In this document: one piece after another, positions 7,029-12,350 of the stretch | Position numbering within the stretch: position 1 is the first letter of the stretch | Layout: the number at the start of each line of letters is the position of its first letter | IMG/VR virus record: IMGVR_UViG_3300017971_000098 | Location: 1 to 45,081 of that record | Origin: a virus | Length of the DNA stretch: 45,081 nt | Strand: one strand, 5' to 3' | Made by a program: the position numbers and the translations under genes | Notes under the pieces: generated by a model | Databases searched by the model: none | The model's input: only the letters and a program-made list of their open reading frames with translations | Told to the model about the DNA's origin: nothing

Positions 7029-7083
7029 TTAATCCCAAGTCGTTGCCCGAGTACCCATATCTCGGGCAACAAGCTAAGATTAA
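7029..7083 (-). promoter_or_regulatory. Intercistronic RNA hairpin, copy B (diverged)
   Basis: Read on the minus strand, the element begins at the TAA of the gene at 7080-7232. It has an outer TTAATC/GATTAA pairing, an internal loop with AGCTTG on one side and CGACT on the other, an upper stem TTGCCCGAG/CTCGGGCAA (nine perfect pairs) and a 9-base apical loop. It shares frame, position and loop bases with the three copies at 9883, 10445 and 10734, but its upper-stem sequence differs while the pairing is kept. Confidence 0.75.
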
Positions 7084-7232
7084 CTTTTTTCGATTTTGTG
7101 CCCAAGGCCGTAGGCCCCGAGCGCCCCGGAGATTTTGGTCAGGCCTTGTTCGACGTCGCCATTAGCAATGTCGACGAGGCCCAGCAACAGCATCGCAACC
7201 GCTGCGGTTTTTGTTTTCCACCCTTTAATCAT
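7080..7232 (-). CDS. Small hydrophobic protein, holin-like
   Basis: A 50-residue protein. It starts MIKGWKTKTAAVAMLLLGLV and then has an amphipathic Gly/Ala-rich stretch ending in Lys/Glu. The W-K-T followed by a hydrophobic helix and a second glycine-rich hydrophobic helix is common in tiny phage membrane proteins found beside lysis genes. The ATG at 7232 has AAAGGAGGAAACC, a near-perfect ribosome binding site. Its stop codon begins RNA hairpin copy B. The holin role is inferred from size and hydrophobicity only. Confidence 0.7.
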   Translation of the reverse strand: MIKGWKTKTAAVAMLLLGLVDIANGDVEQGLTKISGALGAYGLGHKIEKS

Positions 7233-7267
7233 GGTTTCCTCCTTTAGTTCTTGTTATGCATTGTACC

Positions 7268-7678
7268 CTAATGTGTCGGGTAAAGTAGCATTTCAAAACC
7301 TTTTATCATCCCCCAGGCCCTTGAACGTACCCTTCGTTTACTTAAATCTGGGTTCCTCCAGAGGATAAATGTCTCTAACCTCCACCGCTCATAAAGGCTC
7401 GTTTCGAGCTCTTCGCACCCCCGGTCCCAACGTCCACCCCATAAGGGTAGCGCGATACACTCCGGACAAGCTCCAATAACGGTACCCGCGAACCCTCCTT
7501 GAAATCCCTGCCATTTACACGCTGGGCAGTCAAAATAGTACTCGTACTCCGGTTCCGAATGCTTTTCATTCGGCGCGGCGGACTGCGCGGTGATCATCCA
7601 CACTCTGAAGCATTCTCTCAGTACCTCCAGCTCCTCTTCGGTGTGGGAATTTCTTGGTTTTATCAACGATACATCCAT
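7268..7678 (-). CDS. Cys-pair (zinc-ribbon-like) protein, family member 1
   Basis: The 136-residue protein has two CxxC pairs, FDCPACKW and GACPECIA, about 17 residues apart, typical of a zinc-binding knuckle. The upstream helix (LEVLRECFRVWMITAQSAAP) matches the helix of the genes at 8536 and 8912 (ALQACRDLWIMTAQSETP). The C-terminus carries a basic helix. The start at 7678 has GAGGAGGACTCG. Proteins with this helix plus Cys-pair layout are widespread in phage early regions and have no known function. Possible roles are nucleic acid or host protein binding. Confidence 0.75.
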   Translation of the reverse strand: MDVSLIKPRNSHTEEELEVLRECFRVWMITAQSAAPNEKHSEPEYEYYFDCPACKWQGFQGGFAGTVIGACPECIALPLWGGRWDRGCEELETSLYERWRLETFILWRNPDLSKRRVRSRAWGMIKGFEMLLYPTH

Positions 7679-7815
7679 TTTACGAGTCCTCCTCTCGAAG
7701 TCCTAAAATAAACTTCTGCATTACGTTATAAAGCTCCCGCTTCGGTACGTATCCTGTGGGTAGGACATCTTCCGTTGCTGAACTGTTTTATTGGTGATCG
7801 ACCTCGATTCTATTC
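7679..7815 (-). other. Gap with possible degenerate reading frame
   Basis: The 137 bases between two leftward genes carry no gene with a normal start. On the minus strand one frame reads LPTGYVPKRELYNVMQKFIL and ends DS-stop just before the next gene's ATG. It looks protein-like but has no ATG, GTG or TTG start before a stop upstream. It may be the tail of a decayed gene. Confidence 0.35.
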
Positions 7816-8091
7816 TCACCTTTGTGGTCCCAAATACTCACGGTAATACCTCGCGTGCCGAGAGGGCGGGAACGCTGCTTTTCGGCGCAATTCTTTCGCC
7901 CAATCGCGCAGTAACGTTTCAGCTTTGCTCCCCCAGAACCCGCTTATTCCGTATAGCTCGTTAAGTATTTCCGTCATAAATATCTTGTCAAACGACGAGG
8001 TATCTAACTCCTGTACCTGACGCAAGAGGTCTTCAGTTGCTTGTTTATCGATATTCCAAGCATCTGCCCATTGCCGAATCATTCGTTCCAT
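7816..8091 (-). CDS. Hypothetical helical protein, 91 residues
   Basis: Mostly helical and charged (MERMIRQWADAWNID at the start, later LLRDWAKELRRKAAF), ending with a basic aromatic tail. No family recognised. The ATG at 8091 has AGAGGAATATTC upstream; a second ATG three codons later is possible. It follows the frame-shifted Cys-pair gene. Confidence 0.72.
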   Translation of the reverse strand: MERMIRQWADAWNIDKQATEDLLRQVQELDTSSFDKIFMTEILNELYGISGFWGSKAETLLRDWAKELRRKAAFPPSRHARYYREYLGPQR

Positions 8092-8127
8092 GAATATTCC
8101 TCTTTGTTGACTCTGTTTTTCCTTTTA

Positions 8128-8546
8128 TTATACCTGTCGGTCGAGATCGAACCGCTTACGCTCGTTCTCTGGCAGCAGGCTAATCAGGAACTCGACCTCC
8201 TGTTCGATGGCGTCGGACAAATCATTTCTCGCCTTCCGGCACTCGCGTGGACTGGTATGCCGGGGGGGTGTGCAAGTCGAAACTGCGCCTTGTGGACACG
8301 CACCCACGGTGTACCATTACATCCGGAGAGCCCTGTAGCGCGCTGGATAGGACAACCGTCGCAGTCGATAGCCGATCTCTCCTGAAGAAACAACTCGCAA
8401 AGATCGCAACTACCGCCCGAAGTGTCGGTATCTATCCCGTGGGCTAGGCGGTCCCAGTGGGCTATACTGCCCAAAAGGGCTAACAACTCCTCGTCGACCT
8501 CAACCATCTGCCGTAACGCCCCATTAATGATCTGTTCATGATCCAT
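8128..8546 (-). CDS. Cys-pair protein, family member 2, with -1 frame change at a C7 run
   Basis: The zero frame from the ATG at 8546 (GGGAGAAAAAGCC upstream) gives CDLCELF and later CDGCPIQ and GCNGTPW, a zinc-knuckle layout, but ends at 8184 in a low-quality tail. After the seven-G run at 8262-8268 (C7 on the coding strand, read CAC CCC CCC) the -1 frame continues as PRECRKARNDLSDAIEQEVE, then FLISLLPENERKRFDLDRQV, to TAA at 8128-8130. That looks like a genuine helical C-terminus. So either one base is missing from a C8 run or a -1 slip at C-CCC-CCC makes the full product of about 139 residues. The gene overlaps the end of its upstream relative. Confidence 0.7.
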
Positions 8547-8934
8547 GGCTTTTTCTCCCTATTTCTGTTTGCGCCGCATGGGCGATTCGCCAGGCAGCGG
8601 TTCTTATTTTGCGCTGGTTGCGATATACTCGCCCCAGGGTTACGACTCGATAGCGATGTACCCTCCAAGCAGCATACGGGGACTCTGGTCTCTTGCTGCA
8701 ACAACCTTCGGGCCATGCGACCTTCATGACGCAAACATCAGGGCAGTGCGTGCGCCCGTCATCCTGCCGGTTTAAAAAGTATTCGCAAGCCGGACAACCC
8801 CCTGTATACACCCTGAGCGCTTTCTCCGGTTTTTTCCACGGATTCTCGGACCTGGCGATCTCGATCCAAACGTCCCTACACGCCTGTAATGCCTCAATGA
8901 CTGTGGATTCTTTAGTGATTTGCGCAAATTTCAC
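8536..8934 (-). CDS. Cys-pair protein, family member 3 (tandem duplicate)
   Basis: Shares most of its N-terminal helix with the gene at 8912 (ITKESTVIEALQACRD in both), CPAC then CxxxC Cys motifs, W-(E/G)GC, and the C-terminal block RIRTAAWRIAHAAQ. The DNA for that last block is almost identical at about 8567-8607 and 8960-8997. The start is GTG at 8934 with GGAGGCTAAGAGGCC before it. It overlaps the downstream gene by 11 bases. A zinc-binding role is inferred from the cysteine spacing; function unknown. Confidence 0.78.
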   Translation of the reverse strand: MKFAQITKESTVIEALQACRDVWIEIARSENPWKKPEKALRVYTGGCPACEYFLNRQDDGRTHCPDVCVMKVAWPEGCCSKRPESPYAAWRVHRYRVVTLGRVYRNQRKIRTAAWRIAHAAQTEIGRKSHGS

Positions 8935-9295
8935 GGCCTCTTAGCCTCCATATTTCGTCTTGTGCCGCATGGGCGATTCGCCAGGCAGCAGTTCTTATTC
9001 GGCGGTTATTCTCGAACCATCCAACGCTCGCCCAACGCACAAAAAGCGATCCTCCACCACCGAGCAAGCAACCGCCCGGCCACGCGTTTTTCATTACGCA
9101 CGTTACCAAGCAGTCCGTTTCTGGGCTGTGCAACTCGTGATATGCACAGGCCGGACATCCTAGGCGATACAGCTTGCTTACGCCACGAGGCTTTTTATTC
9201 GGCGTTTCTGACTGCGCTGTCATGATCCATAGGTCTCGGCAGGCTTGTAATGCTTCAATGACTGTGGATTCTTTAGTGATTTTTTGAAGTTTCAT
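8912..9295 (-). CDS. Cys-pair protein, family member 4 (tandem duplicate)
   Basis: A 127-residue relative of the neighbouring gene at 8536. It carries CPACAY, then CLVTCVMKNAWPGGC, and the RIRTAAWRIAHAAQ block. Its 3' end overlaps the neighbour's start by 23 bases, as expected from unequal tandem duplication. The ribosome binding site before the ATG at 9295 is weak (GGTGTAAGACC). The stop of the clamp-like gene overlaps its start (ATGA). Confidence 0.77.
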   Translation of the reverse strand: MKLQKITKESTVIEALQACRDLWIMTAQSETPNKKPRGVSKLYRLGCPACAYHELHSPETDCLVTCVMKNAWPGGCLLGGGGSLFVRWASVGWFENNRRIRTAAWRIAHAAQDEIWRLRGREICANH

Positions 9296-9861
9296 GGTCT
9301 TACACCTGTTTTGACTAACGCGGCGATTAATCCCTCGACATTACCGCAAGATATTAATACGTAACCGCCTTTTCTGATTTCGATTTTTGTAGGCCCTAAA
9401 TCGCTCTTCCGTTTTGTGTTGGCCTGCCGCAAGATCTTGCAAGCATTTTCCAGCTCCGATAATGCGACAGTGACCTTGGTCACGGCTTCGAGTGGTTTTT
9501 CGCTGACGGTTTCCATTAATCCTCTCGCTGCTGGGTACCTCGTCGGACTGGATATCTCGCAAGCAAATGTCGCTTTATCGGTCTTGATCGAGCATTCCTC
9601 GCCGTCCCAAGTTAACGTCGCTTTTTCTTTTTTACTCATCGTCTTTGCGGCAGCTTTAAGCGCTTCCACGCCCAAGCACGCCTCAAAGTTGTTGGCGTCT
9701 TCGAGCTTCGCCCTCCAAATCGACGCCCCGTTCGATGCGTACAGGCAACCCTCTGATATTAGTACGTAATTCTTCAGTATGTAATCCCCTACTGTGCTGA
9801 CGCCTGCCGGGGGATTGTCCGCTGCATGCAATACCGCCAGTTCTCGTTTATTAATCTTCAC
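9292..9861 (-). CDS. Possible beta-clamp-like protein
   Basis: A 189-residue protein made mainly of alternating short strands and two helices. The order (LKNYVLISEGCLYASNGAS, a helix GVEALKAAAKTM, then strands with DKATFACE and a P-ARGLME segment) recalls one domain of phage sliding-clamp-like proteins, which bind substrate proteins on DNA. The similarity is structural and weak. No clamp motif is decisive, and one domain pair is short for a ring subunit. The start is GTG at 9861 with GGAGGACAACGC. RNA hairpin copy 1 lies just upstream. Confidence 0.6.
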   Translation of the reverse strand: MKINKRELAVLHAADNPPAGVSTVGDYILKNYVLISEGCLYASNGASIWRAKLEDANNFEACLGVEALKAAAKTMSKKEKATLTWDGEECSIKTDKATFACEISSPTRYPAARGLMETVSEKPLEAVTKVTVALSELENACKILRQANTKRKSDLGPTKIEIRKGGYVLISCGNVEGLIAALVKTGVRP

Positions 9862-9882
9862 GCGTTGTCCTCCTGCTTGATG

Positions 9883-9934
9883 TTAATCACGAGTCGTCGC
9901 CCCCGGAGGGTCCGGGAGCAACAAGCCGGGATTA
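9883..9934 (-). promoter_or_regulatory. Intercistronic RNA hairpin, copy 1
   Basis: A 52-base element that starts, on the minus strand, at the TAA stop of the gene at 9932-10168 and ends 21 bases before the GTG of the clamp-like gene. The upper stem TTGCTCCCGGA/TCCGGGGGCGA closes a CCC loop with 11 pairs, two of them G-U. The outer TAATC/GATTA pair encloses conserved internal-loop bases. Confidence 0.8.
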
Positions 9935-10168
9935 GGCTACGGCGTACCAAAGACCTTCAGAGCGGCGCTGACGGCGTGCGCCGACTACGTACGCGCCTTT
10001 TTTGGCCCTTTGCAGGGCTTTGTACAAATTACTTCTTTTATCGTCAGGAGCGTGTTTCCCTCCGACGATCTCGATCCCGGTATCCTCGGGCCAATTATTT
10101 TCCCGCAACGCGACGGTTAGTTTAGCCTTCGGATGTCTGCGTATGTACTCCGCTTTGGTCGTTTTCAT
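9932..10168 (-). CDS. Paralogue B of a duplicated small protein family
   Basis: A 78-residue protein related to the gene at 6722-7000: YIRRHPKAKLTVALRENNWP, a helix LYKALQRAKK, then AYVVGARR. The ATG at 10168 has AGGAGGAAAAATC and overlaps the upstream TGA. Basic overall. Its stop codon is the first triplet of RNA hairpin copy 1. No outside family recognised. Confidence 0.77.
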   Translation of the reverse strand: MKTTKAEYIRRHPKAKLTVALRENNWPEDTGIEIVGGKHAPDDKRSNLYKALQRAKKGAYVVGARRQRRSEGLWYAVA

Positions 10169-10428
10169 GATTTTTCCTCCTGATAATACCTGGCGACTTC
10201 AGGTCGTTCATTGATAAATTCCTGGATCAGCTCCTCGATATGCGCCTCAATGTAATCGCTTCTCCAGGGTTGCGCGGGGTTGAGCGGGTGACGGCTGGTC
10301 GGGTGGACCCCGTGCGCCAACAAGTCGTAGTCTTGTATGCACCGTGCGTGGCGCAGCGCCTTCCAGTTCCCTTTCGAGTGATCGCGTGCGTACAGGTCTT
10401 CGAGGATTCCTATCAGTGTCGTTTTCAT
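10165..10428 (-). CDS. Hypothetical protein, 87 residues
   Basis: Helical protein starting MKTTLIGILEDLYARDHSKG. The true start is taken as the ATG at 10428 with CAGGAGACGAAGCC; the GTG at 10452 lies inside RNA hairpin copy 2 and would add eight residues copied from it, so it is rejected. The C-terminus (AHIEELIQEFINERPEVARY) is a charged helix. Unknown function. Confidence 0.75.
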   Translation of the reverse strand: MKTTLIGILEDLYARDHSKGNWKALRHARCIQDYDLLAHGVHPTSRHPLNPAQPWRSDYIEAHIEELIQEFINERPEVARYYQEEKS

Positions 10429-10444
10429 GGCTTCGTCTCCTGGG

Positions 10445-10496
10445 TTAATCACGAGTCGTCGCCCCCGGATGGTCCGAGGGCAACAAGCCGGGATCA
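10445..10496 (-). promoter_or_regulatory. Intercistronic RNA hairpin, copy 2
   Basis: Same architecture as copy 1, beginning at the TGA of the gene at 10494. The upper stem is TTGCCCTCGGA/TCCGGGGGCGA with a CCA loop. Relative to copies 1 and 3, the G-U pair has moved from the fifth to the seventh position while every position still pairs as RNA. Seen as plus-strand DNA these positions are C-A mismatches, so only the minus-strand transcript folds fully. Confidence 0.8.
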
Positions 10497-10703
10497 GCGT
10501 GGCCGGTCAGATACGTACAAGGCTGCTTCCGGGCGTCCGATCTCCACACAAAAAGGGATGCCAAAAGTGTTTCCAGGCTTCGGCCGGCTCTCGAATTGGT
10601 ATGCGCGAGTTTTGCGTCCGCGCTCAATCGTAACGGTGGTGTGTACCCAGTTGGTACATCCTGCGTCCTCATCAACCTTAAAAGAGTTACATGTGATTTT
10701 CAT
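10494..10703 (-). CDS. Hypothetical protein, 69 residues
   Basis: Begins MKITCNSFKVDEDAGCTN. Two cysteines and several predicted strands (WVHTTVTIERGRK, TFGIPFCVEIG) suggest a small beta domain. The ATG at 10703 has CAGGAGGCAGCC. It is flanked on both sides by copies of the RNA hairpin (copy 3 upstream, copy 2 downstream). Confidence 0.75.
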   Translation of the reverse strand: MKITCNSFKVDEDAGCTNWVHTTVTIERGRKTRAYQFESRPKPGNTFGIPFCVEIGRPEAALYVSDRPR

Positions 10704-10733
10704 GGCTGCCTCCTGTTTTGGTGGTTTTGCGGG

Positions 10734-10785
10734 TTAATCACGAGTCGTCGCCCCCGGAGGGTCCGGGAGCAACAAGCCGGGATTA
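10734..10785 (-). promoter_or_regulatory. Intercistronic RNA hairpin, copy 3
   Basis: Identical to copy 1 through the conserved 50 bases; begins at the TAA of the first operon gene (10783) and ends 30 bases before the ATG at 10703. Because it follows the first gene of the operon, a processing or attenuation site here would set the level of all downstream genes. Confidence 0.8.
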
Positions 10786-10974
10786 CAGCACTTGGGAAGA
10801 TATGAGAGTCACGTGGTATGATGGGTCGTAGTTTTGTTTCGCCATCCACAACGCGTGGCCCGGGTTGAGACCTTTAAACTCCTCGATCCACCGGTTGATG
10901 CCGGTTAGAGGGCAGTAAATCTTTACAGACACTCGTACGCTTACGGGGTAATTTTGCTCTTGATATGTTTTCAT
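10783..10974 (-). CDS. Hypothetical protein, first long gene of leftward operon
   Basis: A 63-residue protein, MKTYQEQNYPVSVRVSVKIY at the start, with predicted strands then a helix (NPGHALWMAKQNYD). The ATG at 10974 has AAGGAGGGCAAACC. It is the first gene behind the tandem leftward promoters and therefore likely the earliest and most abundant product. Function unknown. Confidence 0.77.
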   Translation of the reverse strand: MKTYQEQNYPVSVRVSVKIYCPLTGINRWIEEFKGLNPGHALWMAKQNYDPSYHVTLISSQVL

Positions 10975-10986
10975 GGTTTGCCCTCC

Positions 10987-11064
10987 TTAATTACACGTTA
11001 GCCGATTGAGCGAGGATGTCAAGTGCAAAAGTGACAAAATGTCTTTTTGCGCTTGGTGGGCCAT
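10987..11064 (-). CDS. Possible leader peptide, 25 residues
   Basis: A short frame MAHQAQKDILSLLHLTSSLN plus five residues, ending TAA at 10987. Its ATG and upstream GAGAGGGCGAG resemble the TTAATTAAGGAGGGC-ATG context of the first operon gene, because promoter, leader and start codon are duplicated 88-89 bases apart. It overlaps the proximal promoter copy. It may be a by-product of the duplication rather than a gene. Confidence 0.3.
   Translation of the reverse strand: MAHQAQKDILSLLHLTSSLNRLTCN
10995..11022 (-). promoter_or_regulatory. Leftward promoter P1 (proximal copy)
   Basis: On the minus strand TTGACA (11022-11017), a 16-base spacer, then TAACGT (11000-10995). The -35 is perfect for sigma-70 and the -10 is weak. 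It lies 20 bases before the ATG at 10974. The TAACGT context (GGCTAACGTG) recurs at the leftward promoter near 40468. Confidence 0.55.
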
Positions 11065-11083
11065 CTCGCCCTCTCTTAATTAC

Positions 11084-11111
11084 ATGATAGCCGATTGAGT
11101 GAGGATGTCAA
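11084..11111 (-). promoter_or_regulatory. Leftward promoter P2 (distal copy)
   Basis: TTGACA (11111-11106), a 16-base spacer, then TATCAT (11089-11084), a better -10 than that of P1. It is part of a direct repeat: about 55 bases around P1 (10987-11042) are repeated with few changes around P2 (11076-11131). Both should drive the operon down to 349. Confidence 0.7.
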
Positions 11112-11162
11112 GTGAAAAAGTGAGAAAGTGTAAAATGCTAATGTGCGTAACTGCTTACTTCA
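11107..11162. repeat. Degenerate 8-bp iterons, left flank
   Basis: Seven 8-base units in register: GTCAAGTG, AAAAAGTG, AGAAAGTG, TAAAATGC, TAATGTGC, GTAACTGC, TTACTTCA. They run from the -35 of P2 to the edge of the large inverted repeat. They share the word TAAxTGC with the right-flank units. Confidence 0.5.
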
Positions 11163-11168
11163 GGGGGC

Positions 11169-11424
11169 GGCGTCGCAAAACTCTGAGGCGGCGTCGCAAA
11201 TCTAATAAGATAAAAATAGATTTGCGGCGACCGTAAGTGTACGATATGACTAGGTGGCGTCGCAAAACCAAAAATCGGCGTCGCAAATCTAATAAGATAG
11301 AAATAGATTTGCGGCGACCGGATGTGTTGGATATGACTCGGATAGTGGTGTTTTTAGGGGGTCGGCGTCGCAAAATCGGGCGATTTTCAGAAAGAGTTTG
11401 GCGTGGAATTGAAACAAAAATGGA
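11169..11424. repeat. Large inverted repeat, left arm
   Basis: A 256-base arm, imperfectly complementary to 11864-12119. It contains five GGCGTCGCAAA-type half-sites in plus orientation and two TTTGCGGCGACCG in inverse orientation, arranged into two hairpins (11195-11226 and 11282-11313) 87 bases apart. Each hairpin has a 10-bp perfect stem CGCAAATCTA/TAGATTTGCG and a 12-base AT loop. No credible gene: the open frame here is rich in Arg/Lys only because the half-sites are read as codons. Confidence 0.85.
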
Positions 11425-11620
11425 CATGTGGTTGAATTCCTTGGATGTGTTTGTAACTGTTGAATAGTACTATAAGTTATCTAGGTATAATTTTGGGGGA
11501 TAATATATAAGGTTTTTGGCCGTTGATAACATTATCTCGGACTTTTATCCTTAGATAATTATACACTTTGATACTTTAATGCCTTTATGTATATATTCTA
11601 CATACTTACCCTATTTTTTT

Positions 11621-11683
11621 CTCGCGCGCGTGAAAGTATATATAGTAAAATAATATACATATATACCCTTTCGCGCGCGGGAG
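11621..11683. repeat. Central palindrome with (CG)4 and (TA)n blocks
   Basis: CGCGCGCG at 11623-11630 and again at 11672-11679 flank TGAAAGTATATATA and its near-complement TATATACCCTTT. The centre, about 11651, lies within about 7 bases of the centre of the large inverted repeat (11644). Alternating purine-pyrimidine blocks favour Z-DNA or cruciform extrusion. Confidence 0.6.
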
Positions 11684-11694
11684 AAGATAAGAAT

Positions 11695-11796
11695 ATGGAT
11701 AAACTATTGATAATACACCATGAAGGTATCTCAATAAAATTACCTGAGATAATAGCTAATAAAACCGAAGATATACCAAAGGAATTATCGCGGTAA
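11695..11796 (+). CDS. Possible 33-residue peptide in AT-rich core
   Basis: ATG at 11695 preceded by GGGAGAAGATAAGAAT gives MDKLLIIHHEGISIKLPEII then NKTEDIPKELSR. A second block 59 bases downstream could encode KLPEMIYNKNGDI in another frame, so the locus may be an eroded repeat peptide. It is isolated, in an origin-like region, and could be chance. Confidence 0.25.
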   Translation: MDKLLIIHHEGISIKLPEIIANKTEDIPKELSR

Positions 11797-11838
11797 AATT
11801 ACCCGAGATGATATATAATAAAAACGGAGATATACAAA
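11736..11838. repeat. Direct repeat pair, about 43 bp
   Basis: AAAATTACCTGAGATAATAG at 11736 and AAAATTACCCGAGATGATAT at 11795 start two blocks that stay alike through ATACCAA / ATACAAA (period 59). The repeat carries the GAGATRAT word also found, inverted, at 11531 and 12589, so it may be a protein-binding site. Confidence 0.6.
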
Positions 11839-11863
11839 CACAATCAATGATTTAAATCATTTA

Positions 11864-12119
11864 TCCATTTTTGTTTTAACTTTGCGCCAAACTCTTTCTG
11901 AAAATGGGCTGATTTTGCGACGCCGACCCCTCAAAAAGTGACCATCTGAAGTAATATCCAACACATCCGGTCGCCGCAAATCTAATAGGATAATAATAGA
12001 TTTGCGACGCCAAATTTGAGTTTTGCGACGCCGACTAATAAATACATACACTTACGGTCGCCGCAAATCTAATAAGATAAAAATAGATTTGCGACGCCAA
12101 CTTTGAGTTTTGCGACGCC
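11864..12119. repeat. Large inverted repeat, right arm
   Basis: Same length (256 bases) as the left arm and complementary to it, with hairpins at 11975-12006 and 12062-12093, again 87 bases apart. Five TTTGCGACGCC half-sites and two GGTCGCCGCAAA are present. The hairpin loops (ATAGGATAATAA, ATAAGATAAAAA) keep the same plus-strand direction as in the left arm although everything around them is inverted. Confidence 0.85.
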
Positions 12120-12136
12120 AACACTAATTCAGCAAT

Positions 12137-12210
12137 TATACACTTGCAGTTGTGCAGTTAGACACTTGGAGCTTTGCAGTTATGTAGTTTGTTTTGGCAG
12201 TTTGACAGTT
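12137..12210. repeat. Degenerate 8-bp iterons, right inner flank
   Basis: TGCAGTTG, TGCAGTTA, GACACTTG, GAGCTTTG follow each other at 12145-12176, then looser copies of CAGTTxTG. These are the complement of the TAACTGC words on the other side, so the iterons also take part in the overall dyad. Confidence 0.4.
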
Positions 12211-12350
12211 GTCCGCGTGCGTGTGGGCTAACTGCTGGATATAGTGCATGATCTGCTTATGTCCTAAAGATCTGGCGCGATAATGGTTGGTTAGACGGCC
12301 GGAAGGGGTGAAGTGCCACCATCACACACATGCGCCGAGAACTACTATGC
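12211..12350. other. Intergenic stretch without recognised gene
   Basis: Between the two iteron groups. It holds one more GGCTAACTGCTGG at about 12227 and otherwise mixed sequence with no start codon and ribosome binding site worth calling. Nothing else is seen in it. Confidence 0.4.

Larger units (their letters stand above)
11425..11863. other. AT-rich core between the inverted repeat arms
   Basis: About 440 bases, markedly richer in A and T than the genes around it, with runs such as TATATATAG and TATTTTTTT. It contains the central palindrome (11621-11683), a direct repeat of about 43 bases and several ATTATCTCGG/CCGAGATAAT-like words (near 11531, 11745, 11803). No confident gene. The composition and position suit a DNA-unwinding element. 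Confidence 0.6.

Noticed and set aside
10445-10785. CRISPR array (three near-identical 52-base repeats)
   Set aside because: Copies are separated by whole genes, not spacers, lie at gene junctions and fold as RNA with compensating changes; no cas genes.
11237-11467. Open frame of 76 codons in the left arm and its relative at 11857-12051 on the other strand
   Set aside because: They resemble each other only because the arms are inverted repeats; RRRK runs are the GGCGTCGCAAA half-sites read as codons, and differences are not biased to silent positions.
11169-12119. Insertion sequence or MITE with terminal inverted repeats
   Set aside because: No transposase, no target-site duplication seen at the edges, and the repeats are internally structured with iterons in register outside them; an origin or control region explains more, though a domesticated element cannot be excluded.
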